DNA from: Azospirillum sp. 51_20
Lineage (GTDB): Bacteria; Pseudomonadota; Alphaproteobacteria; RF32; CAG-239
DNA length: 50,350 bases
Assembly (NCBI GenBank): GCA_001917175.1
Contig: MNTV01000020.1
Location: 206,239-256,588 of the forward strand
Direction of reading: 5' to 3'
Of the stretch, positions 22,831 through 31,768 are shown in pieces. The translations under genes and the position numbers were made by a program. A model generated the notes under the pieces. The model ran no database searches. It was not told where the DNA came from and saw only the letters and a program-made list of their open reading frames with translations. Numbering within the stretch: the stretch's first letter is position 1; each line of letters opens with the position of its first letter.

Positions 22831-25284
22831 TCAGTAGGCTAGCCCCATATTCGATGCATTATAACATCCGGAACAATATTGCGAGCTATTATAATTCGGA
22901 CTGTAGTCAGAATTGCACTTACCGTCACACTTACCGCCCGTAGAACAAGGATACTGACCATCCGTGTTTCCCTTATCGTATTTATAATACCAATTCCCGC
23001 TGTCAAACCCTCGAGTATCCAACCAGGTTGATACAGAATCTCTTCCCATTAGTCTGTGATGCGACCACCGTCCGTTCACGGCTGTTCTGTAGCTTCTGGA
23101 ACCGAAGCTTTGCCCGTTAACTTTAATAGTTGCATAATCAAGACAAACAACGGTATCTTCTTGATGATTCAACTCTATCGGTTTTTGGGCCGTCAGGCTG
23201 GAGCTGCTGGTGACATAAATCTTTGCTTCGTTATATATCCACCCTGCTTCCAATAACTCAACCGAAGAACCGTTTGTAATATGTATTCCTCTTGCTCTTG
23301 TTAATTTTTGGTCACCATGTTGCCGTTCCCAATCGCCCAAAGAAGAAACTCCGCCAAATCTCCGGTTAATGTCAGATCTTTCCGAACCGCGAAGACGCAA
23401 TTTACTGATTGTCAAGTCTGAATTACTTAAACCGACGTTCATATTACTCCAGATATCACCGATTGATGACCAGCTGTCATACATTTTGGTGTTATAAAAC
23501 AGCATTGCACCGTTATCACCATCCCACGAAGCGGTATCGTAAGAACTTCTGATTGTCGTATCCCTAAATTCGACGACGCCGCCATTTTCCACACGAAAGT
23601 GCAGATAAGACAGATAAGGACAACTACCGCTATAAAAGTCTGTTGCCGTTTCAGTATAGCTTTTGTTTTCTTTTTTATAAGTAGAACCGCCTATTTTAAG
23701 AGACAGCAGCCCCGTAAATTTCAAGGTATTGTTGCTCCGGATTAAAATTGTGTTCTTTTTATCCGATATCCAATGATATTTACCCTCGTCATTGCCAACT
23801 TTTACGCTCTCAGGAGCAACAGTTTGAGTAATTGTTATATTATTCCACGTTGCATTGTTTACAGAAAACGTTTCACCAAACCCGTTACCCTGACTGCTGG
23901 CGATTAACTTAATCTCAATATCCGACATATTCTTGTTAAACCAATTATTCGTAGCATCAATAGCCGAACCGTCAAACTGAAGGGTCGGTCTGTTACTATA
24001 CTGGCTTCTTTCCTCACAACATTCCATATAATTTGTTTGATCACGATCGCACAAAGCCTGAATCCCGTTAACTGAGGCAAAGTCAATTCTGCTGCCGATA
24101 TCTTTCCAGTTTTCTTTATTTGCCGTCGGGACAACCCCGCCTTCTGCCACATACAAATGTTTATCACCACCCATTGTATTATAATAAGCTTTAATTCCGG
24201 CGTTAGCTAACGCTGCATCCAGTGTCAAATCATTGTTGCGAGTTGCCCCCAATTGCGCTCTTTGCGCACAGGTCAGCTTGCAACGATAATAATAGGTCGG
24301 CGTATTTGTATTTTCCGTACAAGGTTCAGCCTTGCCTTCCAAACCGGTTGCCGCATCTATACAACTTGCGTTTCTGGTAACCGGCGTCGACGATTCCTGG
24401 GTATAGCCGTTGGCTTTGCACCATCTGCCCTTGTCGAACTGACACTTGTAAAGCTGGGGAACAACCGGGTAAGGACAACCTTCGCCCAAAGCGCAATAGT
24501 ATTTTTTACCGCTTACGGTCGAAGTGCAGGCCGTCGACCCTTGCGGACATTGGGTGACGTTTTCCGCAATGAAGTTCTCTTCAATGCATCTTTCTCTGGC
24601 CGTTTTACACTGCTGATAATATTCCCGGTTAATGTTGCTGTCTATGCAAATGGTCCCTTTTGAACCATACTCACAAGCCGCATAAGGAAATCTGCTTCGA
24701 TTGCAATAGCACTTTTTCCGCACTTTTCCTTTTTCGTCCGTACAGGAGGCCTCTTCCGTCTGATTGTTGGAGCATTTGGTTGCATCCGTATAAACCGAAG
24801 TGTCGCATGAACAGGTCTTGTATTTGACCTGATCCGTAGTTCCGTCGTTTAACATGCAATATCCGCCGCCGGGCTGACAATTGTTAGTCTTGGCATAATC
24901 GGAAGTTACGCCGTATTCCGAAGGACACTGGCATTTGTATAAACTACCGCATCTGTCAACGGTCGTTTTGCCGTCCACAATCTTTTTCACCGTTTCCAAA
25001 GGATAAACGCAGGCCTGATAGGCATATTCCGAAGGGCAGCACCTGACGTATCTGGCATCATAGGGACAAACGCCGCCCGGGTTGGCGCAAGCGCTGGCCA
25101 GGGTATCGTATTTTTCCTGTCTGCAAAGGTCTTTGTTGGGCAATTCCTCTGCCGGTTCAAAACTGGCGCCGGAACCGCATTCTTCGTCGCCGACAAAGCA
25201 GACCTTGGCCAAAGCCTGAGTACAAAAAAGCGCACCGCAAAAGAATGCAGCGAGCACAAATATCCATGAATTGCGTGTTTTCAT
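22831..25284 (-). CDS. Large secreted Cys-rich protein with putative beta-helix region
   Basis: An 817-aa exported protein. The Sec signal is residues 1-26 (IFVLAAFFCGALFCTQALA), with SD AGGGGAAG. Residues about 27-420 contain dozens of Cys in irregular short repeats (CRCCPSEY, CKCQCPSEYG, CSCD, CYCN, CEYG), resembling repeated disulfide-rich modules. Residues about 430-740 are Ser/Thr/Asn-rich with short beta-strand-like repeats (FRVENGGVVEFRDTTI, IHITNGSSVELLEAG), suggesting a right-handed beta-helix. The last 40 residues are Cys-rich again (CSTGGKCDGKCNSDY ... YCSGCYN). No enzyme motif is visible. It is probably a surface adhesin or host-interaction protein of a host-associated bacterium. 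It is the longest accessory gene here; its promoter region contains a dyad at 25307-25329. Confidence 0.8.
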   Translation of the reverse strand: MKTRNSWIFVLAAFFCGALFCTQALAKVCFVGDEECGSGASFEPAEELPNKDLCRQEKYDTLASACANPGGVCPYDARYVRCCPSEYAYQACVYPLETVKKIVDGKTTVDRCGSLYKCQCPSEYGVTSDYAKTNNCQPGGGYCMLNDGTTDQVKYKTCSCDTSVYTDATKCSNNQTEEASCTDEKGKVRKKCYCNRSRFPYAACEYGSKGTICIDSNINREYYQQCKTARERCIEENFIAENVTQCPQGSTACTSTVSGKKYYCALGEGCPYPVVPQLYKCQFDKGRWCKANGYTQESSTPVTRNASCIDAATGLEGKAEPCTENTNTPTYYYRCKLTCAQRAQLGATRNNDLTLDAALANAGIKAYYNTMGGDKHLYVAEGGVVPTANKENWKDIGSRIDFASVNGIQALCDRDQTNYMECCEERSQYSNRPTLQFDGSAIDATNNWFNKNMSDIEIKLIASSQGNGFGETFSVNNATWNNITITQTVAPESVKVGNDEGKYHWISDKKNTILIRSNNTLKFTGLLSLKIGGSTYKKENKSYTETATDFYSGSCPYLSYLHFRVENGGVVEFRDTTIRSSYDTASWDGDNGAMLFYNTKMYDSWSSIGDIWSNMNVGLSNSDLTISKLRLRGSERSDINRRFGGVSSLGDWERQHGDQKLTRARGIHITNGSSVELLEAGWIYNEAKIYVTSSSSLTAQKPIELNHQEDTVVCLDYATIKVNGQSFGSRSYRTAVNGRWSHHRLMGRDSVSTWLDTRGFDSGNWYYKYDKGNTDGQYPCSTGGKCDGKCNSDYSPNYNSSQYCSGCYNASNMGLAY

Positions 25285-25306
25285 AGCTCTTCCCCTTAAA
25301 AAGCTG

Positions 25307-25329
25307 TTTACACTTATGTCAAGTATAAA
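25307..25329 (-). promoter_or_regulatory. Promoter/operator dyad upstream of the Cys-rich protein
   Basis: Read on the plus strand, TTTACACTT-ATGTC-AAGTATAAA is a dyad with 8 of 9 arm positions matching. It contains the minus-strand TTGACA (25317-25322) in its centre, i.e. an operator overlapping a -35 box, about 35 bp before the gene. No clean -10 is seen at 17 bp. Confidence 0.4.
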
Positions 25330-25368
25330 TAATAAAACCCTAAGCTCTCCGCCCCTTTCGCGGTGCTT

Positions 25369-25392
25369 GTCATCAGATAACCCCCTGATGAC
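25369..25392. terminator. Stem-loop GTCATCAG/CTGATGAC between the methyltransferase and the Cys-rich gene
   Basis: Perfect 8-bp arms with an 8-nt loop. On the plus strand TTTTT follows. On the minus strand it lies about 65 bp after the methyltransferase stop, but without a T-run. It could be a weak terminator or part of the leader of the next gene. Confidence 0.4.
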
Positions 25393-25457
25393 TTTTTAAA
25401 GCTTAACACATCGTTTTTTAATATGCAAGTATTTTTACTTAACCTTTTTTGTTACCC

Positions 25458-26156
25458 TCATCCGAATTTTTTATAAAACTCTTTTCTCTGCCGGCGGCTC
25501 ATCGCCCACAAGCTGCCGCGGCCGCAGACCGGCTGCACCGGCGACACCGGTTCAAAAGCAAAATCGCGGCTGAAAAAAAGCGAAGTGCATTTGGCGTAAC
25601 AGTTCATCGGACAGAAACCGTAAAAATCGACCTGTAACAGACCGGCTGCCTTCAACCCGGCAATCGCCCGCGCATAGTCCCGGCTGGTATTGACGCGGTC
25701 GCTGTCGTCCAAAATAATCAAACCGCCCGGCGCCAGCGCTTTGACGGCAGCCGCCGCGCATTCGGCGCGCCGCTTGCCGTCGACGGCAATCAGGTCATAA
25801 CAACAGCCGTCTTCAAAAATCGCGTTTTCATATTCTTCGCCTTCCGGACGCAGACGGATTTCCAGATTCGGCCGGTTAAATTTCTTCTCCCATTTGGCAA
25901 ACCATTCCCGGTTGTCTTCAATGCCGGTGACCGAGTCGGCGCGCCCGGCCCAAAACAGGCCGGAATTGCCGCAGCCGTATTCGAAAACCCGTTTGCCGCA
26001 GTAATTGAACTGTGCCAGATATTCTGTTGCCGGATAGGTATACCACGGCAGCGGCCGCCCTTCTTCGTCCTCGCACACTCGCTCGTCAATACTGCGTTCG
26101 ATACCGAATTTCCGCCGCCAGATACTGATAAACTCGGCAAACCTTGCGCTGGTCAT
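25458..26156 (-). CDS. Class I SAM-dependent methyltransferase-like protein
   Basis: A 232-aa Rossmann-fold protein. The SAM-binding motif I is FEYGCGNSGLFWAGR. Acidic motif II is VTGIEDNREW. YDLIAVDGKRR and APGGLIILDDSDR correspond to motifs IV and V. No substrate-specific domain is apparent; relatives often sit in polysaccharide or LPS modification clusters. It begins 3 bp after the holA stop and ends the leuS-lptE-holA operon, so it is probably co-expressed with these envelope and replication genes. Confidence 0.75.
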   Translation of the reverse strand: MTSARFAEFISIWRRKFGIERSIDERVCEDEEGRPLPWYTYPATEYLAQFNYCGKRVFEYGCGNSGLFWAGRADSVTGIEDNREWFAKWEKKFNRPNLEIRLRPEGEEYENAIFEDGCCYDLIAVDGKRRAECAAAAVKALAPGGLIILDDSDRVNTSRDYARAIAGLKAAGLLQVDFYGFCPMNCYAKCTSLFFSRDFAFEPVSPVQPVCGRGSLWAMSRRQRKEFYKKFG

Positions 26157-26159
26157 TTT

Positions 26160-27179
26160 CTAACCCTGGCGTTTGGCCGCGGCCGCCAGCCGCAACAGCA
26201 GCATGCTGACAACCTCCGCCGCCGGCATATTGGTGGTCTTGCAGTCTTTTTCCGCAGCATACAGCATTTCCAACGCCCGCAGCAGTTTGTCGCGGCTCCA
26301 GTATGACAATTGCTGTTTGAAGGCGTCCGTACGGTAAAAAATAATCCGCGGCATCAGCCGCTGCATTGCCCGGTCAACGCTTTCGCCGTTCTCGATTCCC
26401 GCCCGGCACACCAGCAGTTTCATCAGGTGATACGTCAGTCCCCGCACCACCGCCGCCGGTTCGTTGCCTTCGTTGACGTAACGGGTATAAAAGGACAGCG
26501 CCTTCACCTTGTCGCCGCCGAGCGCTGCGTAATAGATGTCGTCCAGAGCGGCATCGGAAGCGTCGCTGATGATTTTGCCGACGATTTCCGCCGTTACGTT
26601 TTTGGCCGTCCCCATATAAGTGGCCAGCTTTTCCAGTTCGTTCAGATTAACCATCCGGTCGCCGGACAACCGGGAACAAAGCAGCTGTACCGCCGCCGGT
26701 TCAAAAGTCATTCCCATGCTTTTTAAAACCGAACAAATGTCTTCGTTCTTGTCCTCGTAGCAGGCGACGGCCGCCATGTCCTCGCTGTCTTCGGCCAGTT
26801 TGACCAGCGAAGACTTTTTGTTCAGGCTGCCGGCGCCGGACAGAATCAGCAAATTGCCGGTATTCGGACTTTCGTCCAGCATTTTGCGGATCGCTTTGGT
26901 CAGGTCGTTGCCGGCATCGTTGACAATGATTACCCGGCGGCCACCGGTCAGCGACTGACCGTTAAATTCGCCGTAAAGCACACCGATGTCGGCGGCCAGA
27001 TCGCCGCCGGCAAGCTCTGCTGCCCGGAACGGATCGTTCAAATCGGGACAAACCGCAGCCGCCAGCCGTTTTACGGTATCGCGTCGCAAACCGTCGTTGC
27101 TGCCGTAAACCAGCACCGCTCTGATCTTCTCGTCCGGTTTTTTGACAAAGCCGTCAACCTGCACCGACTTAAAAATCAT
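26160..27179 (-). CDS. holA: DNA polymerase III delta subunit
   Basis: A 339-aa HolA, the clamp-loader subunit that opens the beta sliding clamp. The N-terminus (VLVYGSNDGLRRDTVKRLA) is the degenerate AAA+ region without a functional P-loop. FDGQSLTGGRRVIIV-like and LLILSGAGSLNKKSSLVKL segments are typical, and the C-terminal helical domain carries SYWSRDKLLRALEMLYAAEKDCKT. It overlaps the lptE end by 11 bp. The leuS-lptE-holA order is conserved in many Proteobacteria, which supports both this and the lptE assignment. Confidence 0.9.
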   Translation of the reverse strand: MIFKSVQVDGFVKKPDEKIRAVLVYGSNDGLRRDTVKRLAAAVCPDLNDPFRAAELAGGDLAADIGVLYGEFNGQSLTGGRRVIIVNDAGNDLTKAIRKMLDESPNTGNLLILSGAGSLNKKSSLVKLAEDSEDMAAVACYEDKNEDICSVLKSMGMTFEPAAVQLLCSRLSGDRMVNLNELEKLATYMGTAKNVTAEIVGKIISDASDAALDDIYYAALGGDKVKALSFYTRYVNEGNEPAAVVRGLTYHLMKLLVCRAGIENGESVDRAMQRLMPRIIFYRTDAFKQQLSYWSRDKLLRALEMLYAAEKDCKTTNMPAAEVVSMLLLRLAAAAKRQG

Positions 27180-27723
27180 TCGGATTTCCCCGGTTGGTGA
27201 TCACGCTGTGGAAATAGGCGCCGAGTCGCAGGGCAATGTCGTTGGCAATGATTTTGGCCGCGTCTTCGTCGCCTTTCTTCTGCGCCATGGTCGTCGAATA
27301 CGGATTGGCCAGAATATCGTAACTGACATAGGCAATGCTGTCGCCTTTCAACACCTGTTCGGTGCCTTCCGTCATATAATAGCCGACTTTGTAACGAACC
27401 ATTTTGCGGGTTGCGGTAATGTCCGAACGCAGCGCCTGATCGGAAATGCGTTTTTCGGTCAGATGAACGAACAAACGGTATTTAGGGCTTTTCGGCGTTC
27501 CCTTCGGCGTCAGCAGATCGATCAGTTCGTTGCGCATGATCTGCCCGAAACGCTGAGAAATCGGCTCAATGCTGATCTGCGCCATTTCCTGGCTGATCGA
27601 GGTGTCAAAATCGCCGCCGTAATACCACATGTTGTCATGCTTTTTTTCCACGTAAAGCGGTTCAAACCCGCAGCCGCACAAAGCCAGAACCAGCAACAGC
27701 ACATATTTTTTCCGAAACAGCAA
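27169..27723 (-). CDS. lptE: LPS-assembly lipoprotein LptE
   Basis: A 184-aa outer-membrane lipoprotein that plugs LptD in the LPS export pathway. The lipobox is LCGCGFEPLY (Cys followed by GFxPLY, the family signature). The mature part is mixed alpha/beta with DTSISQEMAQISIEPISQRFGQIMRNELIDLL. The start is taken as TTG at 27723, with AAGGACAAGG upstream and a short basic N-terminus (MLFRKKYVLLLV). The open frame extends upstream to 27813 but would overlap the leuS end and bury the signal peptide. It lies between leuS and holA, the conserved position. Confidence 0.88.
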   Translation of the reverse strand: MLFRKKYVLLLVLALCGCGFEPLYVEKKHDNMWYYGGDFDTSISQEMAQISIEPISQRFGQIMRNELIDLLTPKGTPKSPKYRLFVHLTEKRISDQALRSDITATRKMVRYKVGYYMTEGTEQVLKGDSIAYVSYDILANPYSTTMAQKKGDEDAAKIIANDIALRLGAYFHSVITNRGNPNDF

Positions 27724-27775
27724 AACCTTGTCCTTTCGTTGCAAAAGAGGGGAACCGGCGTTCCCCTTCCGTTGA

Positions 27776-30193
27776 TTATGCCACAATATTGACGATCCGG
27801 TTGGGAACGACAATAATCTTTTTCACTTCGCGGCCTTCCAGCTGACGGACAACGTTGTCCAGCGCCAGCGCTTTGGCTTCGACTTCGGCCTGCGGCGCGT
27901 CTTTTTTCACCTCAATGGTGCCGCGCATTTTGCCGCAAATCTGAACCGCCATCGTCACCGTGTCTTCTTCCGCCAGTTTGGGATCGCCCTCGGGCCAGCT
28001 TTCGGCCACGATCAGACCGTCCTGCCCCATCCGCGCCCACATTTCTTCCGCCAGGTGCGGCGCAAACGGGGAAATCAGTTTCAGAAGCGTCAGATACAAC
28101 TGGTTTGGAATCTGCTCCAGCCCCGACATATAATTGACATAGGTCATCAGCGAAGAAACCGCGGTGTTAAAACGCATCTGATCGATTCGCTCGCTGACCT
28201 CGAGAATGCACTTGTGCATTGCCCGCAGATCGGCGGCGGAAGCTTCAACCGGCGCCGTTTTCTTCATCAGGCCGTAAATTTTGCCGACAAAGCGGTATAC
28301 GCCCATCAGGCTTTCGTCCGACCACATGGCCACCTGATCAAACGGTCCGATAAACATCTCATACATGCGGAAAGTGTCCGCGCCGTAAGAATTGACGATG
28401 TCGTCGGGATTGATTACGTTGCCGCGCGACTTGGACATTTTTTCTCCGTTTGCCGCCAGAATCATGCCGTGCGAAGTGCGTTTTTTGTACGGCTCTTTTG
28501 TCGGCACCAGTCCCAGATCATAGAGGAACTTATGCCAGAAACGGGAATACAGCAGGTGCAGCGTGGTATGTTCCATACCGCCGTTGTACCAGTCGACGTT
28601 CATCCAGTAGTCAAGCGCTTCTTTGGAAGCAAATTCCCTGTCGTTGTGCGGATCACAGTAACGCAGGAAATACCAGGAAGAACCCGCCCAGTTCGGCATC
28701 ACGTCGGTTTCCCGCCGCGCTTTGCCGCCGCATTTCGGACAAGTAGTGTTAACCCAGTCGAAAGCCTTGGACAGCGGCGATTCGCCTTCGTCGTTCGGAT
28801 GATAGTCCGGCACCTGCGGCAGTTTGAGCGGCAGCTCCGATTCGGGAACCGGCTGCCAGCCGCAGTGTTCGCAGTAAACCATCGGGATCGGTTCACCCCA
28901 GTAACGCTGGCGGGAGAATACCCAGTCGCGCAGCTTGAAGTTCACTTTGGCGCGGCCGAAACCGTTTTTCACCGCATGGTCGATCGCCGCCTGCATGCCG
29001 TCTTCCTTGTTCATGCCGTTTAAGAAGCCGGAATTGATATGGGCGCCGTCTTCTTCCCACGCCTTTTCGGCAATGTCGCCGCCTTCCAGCACCTGTACGA
29101 TCGGCAGGTTAAACGCCTTGGCAAAATCGTAATCGCGCTGGTCGTGCGCCGGCACCGCCATAATCGCGCCGGTGCCGTAACCGGTAAGAACATAATCGGA
29201 AATAAAGACCGGAATCAGTTCGCCGTTGTAGGGATTCCTTGCCTTAACGCCTTTCAGCTCAACCCCGGTTTTGCTGTCGTCCATGGTTCTTTGCAGCTCC
29301 GACTTTTTCGCCGTCGCTTCAACATAGGCTCTGATTTCATCCTTGTTCTCAAACCGGTCCGCCAGCTCGGCCACATATTTGTGCTCCGGTGCCAGCACCA
29401 TGTAAGTGACGCCGAAAGCGGTGTCCGGCCGGGTGGTGAAAACCGTCAGTTTTCTGTCCGCCAGCGGATTTCCTTCCTTGTCGGTCAGACCGAAATCCAG
29501 CTCGGCACCTTCCGAACGGCCGATCCAGTTGATCTGCTGCGACTTGACCCGGTCGATGAAATCCAGTTCGTTCAAATCTTCAATCAGTCGATCGGCATAT
29601 TTGGTAATGGCAATCATCCACTGTTCTTTGTTCTTGCGCACCACTTCGGTGCCGCAGCGCTCGCAGCGGCCGTTGACCACTTCTTCGTTGGCCAGTCCCA
29701 CTTTGCATGACGGACACCAGTTGATGGCAATCTTGTCCTTATAGGCCAAACCTTTTTCAAAAAACTTGATAAACATCCACTGCGTCCATTTGTAATATTC
29801 CGGATCACAGGTGGTTATGCAGCGGTCCCAGTCAAAGCTGAAACCGATAGATTTCAGCTGCCGGGTAAAGTTTTCGATGTTGGCCTTGGTCGAAACCGCC
29901 GGATGCACGCCGGTCTTGATCGCATAGTTTTCGGCCGGCAGCCCGAAGGCGTCAAAGCCCATCGGATAAAGCACGTTAAAGCCCTGCATCCGTTTTTTGC
30001 GCGCCACCACGTCAAGCGCGGTATAGGAACGCGGATGCCCCACATGCAGCCCGGCGCCGGACGGATAGGGAAATTCGACCAGAACGTAAAACTTCTCCCG
30101 GTTGCGGTCAATTTCCACCTTATAGGCTTTTTCTTCGTCCCAGATCTTCTGCCATTTGCTTTCGATCGTGCGGAAATTATATCTTTCTTCCAT
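27776..30193 (-). CDS. leuS: Leucyl-tRNA synthetase
   Basis: An 805-aa class I aminoacyl-tRNA synthetase. The HIGH-type motif is PYPSGAGLHVGHPRSY. The zinc-binding/ZN-1 region has CPSCKVG and CERCGTE. The CP1 editing domain contains VFTTRPDTAFGVTYMV. A second Cys pair is CEHCGWQ/CPKCGGK. The KMSKS signature is KMSKSRGNVINPDD near residue 590. The anticodon-binding and C-terminal domains are complete (...KIIVVPNRIVNIVA). The ATG at 30193 is chosen over the TTG 66 bp upstream because it gives the canonical MEERYNF start. It is the first gene of the leuS-lptE-holA-methyltransferase unit. Long open frames on the opposite strand are shadows. Confidence 0.96.
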   Translation of the reverse strand: MEERYNFRTIESKWQKIWDEEKAYKVEIDRNREKFYVLVEFPYPSGAGLHVGHPRSYTALDVVARKKRMQGFNVLYPMGFDAFGLPAENYAIKTGVHPAVSTKANIENFTRQLKSIGFSFDWDRCITTCDPEYYKWTQWMFIKFFEKGLAYKDKIAINWCPSCKVGLANEEVVNGRCERCGTEVVRKNKEQWMIAITKYADRLIEDLNELDFIDRVKSQQINWIGRSEGAELDFGLTDKEGNPLADRKLTVFTTRPDTAFGVTYMVLAPEHKYVAELADRFENKDEIRAYVEATAKKSELQRTMDDSKTGVELKGVKARNPYNGELIPVFISDYVLTGYGTGAIMAVPAHDQRDYDFAKAFNLPIVQVLEGGDIAEKAWEEDGAHINSGFLNGMNKEDGMQAAIDHAVKNGFGRAKVNFKLRDWVFSRQRYWGEPIPMVYCEHCGWQPVPESELPLKLPQVPDYHPNDEGESPLSKAFDWVNTTCPKCGGKARRETDVMPNWAGSSWYFLRYCDPHNDREFASKEALDYWMNVDWYNGGMEHTTLHLLYSRFWHKFLYDLGLVPTKEPYKKRTSHGMILAANGEKMSKSRGNVINPDDIVNSYGADTFRMYEMFIGPFDQVAMWSDESLMGVYRFVGKIYGLMKKTAPVEASAADLRAMHKCILEVSERIDQMRFNTAVSSLMTYVNYMSGLEQIPNQLYLTLLKLISPFAPHLAEEMWARMGQDGLIVAESWPEGDPKLAEEDTVTMAVQICGKMRGTIEVKKDAPQAEVEAKALALDNVVRQLEGREVKKIIVVPNRIVNIVA

Positions 30194-30290
30194 TTCCCAT
30201 TCTTTCCGCCATTCGGCAAAAGGCTTGCCGTTATGACGGGCGCTGCAGTCGTCCTTCAACTTTTTTCTCCGTATCTTAAAATTAGTCCGA

Positions 30291-30319
30291 TTTCTTGGTT
30301 TTGCGCATAAGGCTATAAT
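30291..30319 (+). promoter_or_regulatory. Candidate promoter of rsmB
   Basis: A perfect TATAAT (30314-30319) 17 bp after a weak TTTCTT, in the 235-bp divergent region between leuS and rsmB. The 5'UTR would be about 100 nt. Confidence 0.3.
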
Positions 30320-30428
30320 ATATTTCGCAAAAATACAATAGGGTTAAATTACTTTCGCACTTGTATTTGCCGCCGCAATTACCTAAACTGCCCGTTACCG
30401 GACAATTGATCTGAAAAGGAAAACAAAC

Positions 30429-31706
30429 GTGGACATTCGCAATACGGCTTTCGAAATTTACATGAAATCTCTCGATTCGGCCCGTGTCGGCGGCAGCGCC
30501 GACGAACTCAAAGGGCTTTCCCCGCAGGAAACGGCTTTCGTCAAACGGCTGGTGATGACGGCGCTCCGCCGGCAGGAATTCATCAAAAGCGTGATTCGCG
30601 GTTACGCCGCCAAAAAAATCCCCGCCCGGCCGGACGCGCCGCATGCCGCAATCATCCTCGGCGCGGTCGAAGTCCTTTACTTTCACACGCCCGACTACGC
30701 CACCGTCAACAGCTATGTCGAACTGGCCAAGAAAAAAGGCGGCAAATACGCCGGCGGCTTCGTCAACGCCGTACTGCGCAAAATCTGCCGCGACCGCGGA
30801 CAAATAGCCGCCCGGCCGCCGCTGCCCTTCTTCCCGCCGGCCTTTAAGGAAATGCTTCGCCGCGACTACTCCGGACGGCAGATCGCCGCCATCGAGAAGG
30901 CCGCCGTCGAGGAACCGGCGCTCGACATCACCGTCCGCGCGGATCCCGAAGACTGGCGCGAAAAACTCGGCGGCCGGCTGATGGGCAGCGGCAGCATCCG
31001 ACTTAACGACGCCGGCAGCGTCGCCGAACTGCCCGGTTTTAAGGACGGCTGCTGGTGGGTACAGGACTTTTCCGCCGCGCTGCCGGTCATTGCGCTGGGC
31101 TGCGTTGAAGGCAGGAAAGTGCTCGACCTCTGCGCCGCCCCCGGCGGCAAAACCGCCCAGCTGATCGCCGGAAAAGCGGACGTTACCGCGCTTGATGTTT
31201 CCGCCGCGCGGTTGAAGACAATGGAGGAAAACCTCGCCCGCCTGCACATGAAAGCGCAAAAAGTCATTGCCGCCGACGCTTTTGAGTATCTCAGCGACTG
31301 CCCGCAATACGACATCGTGCTGCTTGACGCCCCCTGCTCGGCCGACGGCACGCTGCGCCGCCACCCGGAAATCGTTCATACCCGCACCGTCGCCGACGTC
31401 CGTCGCAGCGCTGATCTTCAGCAAAAACTGCTGAACGCCGCGGCCAAAGCGGTCGCGCCCGGCGGCATTCTGATGTATGCCGTCTGTTCAATGAGCAAAG
31501 ACGAGGGAGAAAGGCAGATCGGCCGTTTTGTCGCGGAACATCCCGATTTTGCGGTTCTCCCGGTTGCCGCGGAAGAAATCAACCCCTTCCGGCAGCCGGG
31601 TTTTGAACGGCTGATTACGTCTGAAGGCTTCATCCGCTGTCTGCCCGACATGCTAGACGGCATCGACGGCTTTTTTGCCGCCCGGCTGCAAAAGCGGACG
31701 ACATAA
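30429..31706 (+). CDS. rsmB: 16S rRNA m5C967 methyltransferase RsmB
   Basis: A 425-aa enzyme that methylates C5 of a small-subunit rRNA cytosine using SAM. Residues 1-135 form the NusB-like RNA-binding domain (MTALRRQEFIKSVIRGY, HAAIILGAVEVLYF, VNAVLRKI). The catalytic domain has CAAPGGKTAQLIA (SAM motif I), VLLDAPCSADGTLRRHPE (motif IV with one Cys) and MYAVCSMSKDEGERQI (motif VI with the second Cys). Both catalytic Cys of the m5C family are present. The start is GTG, with AAAGGAAA upstream. It could be a close paralogue, but the NusB fusion is specific to RsmB. Confidence 0.92.
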   Translation: MDIRNTAFEIYMKSLDSARVGGSADELKGLSPQETAFVKRLVMTALRRQEFIKSVIRGYAAKKIPARPDAPHAAIILGAVEVLYFHTPDYATVNSYVELAKKKGGKYAGGFVNAVLRKICRDRGQIAARPPLPFFPPAFKEMLRRDYSGRQIAAIEKAAVEEPALDITVRADPEDWREKLGGRLMGSGSIRLNDAGSVAELPGFKDGCWWVQDFSAALPVIALGCVEGRKVLDLCAAPGGKTAQLIAGKADVTALDVSAARLKTMEENLARLHMKAQKVIAADAFEYLSDCPQYDIVLLDAPCSADGTLRRHPEIVHTRTVADVRRSADLQQKLLNAAAKAVAPGGILMYAVCSMSKDEGERQIGRFVAEHPDFAVLPVAAEEINPFRQPGFERLITSEGFIRCLPDMLDGIDGFFAARLQKRTT

Positions 31707-31768
31707 CTGTTGAAGAAATAACCGATCCATATTATAACAGACTCATTCAACCCGTGAGGAGCACCGCA

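Noticed and set aside
28055..29023. Plus-strand open frame opposite leuS (322 codons), and similar ones opposite glmS, macB and the glycogen synthase
   Set aside because: Antisense shadows of conserved genes, with Arg/His/Phe-rich low-quality translations and no start signals.
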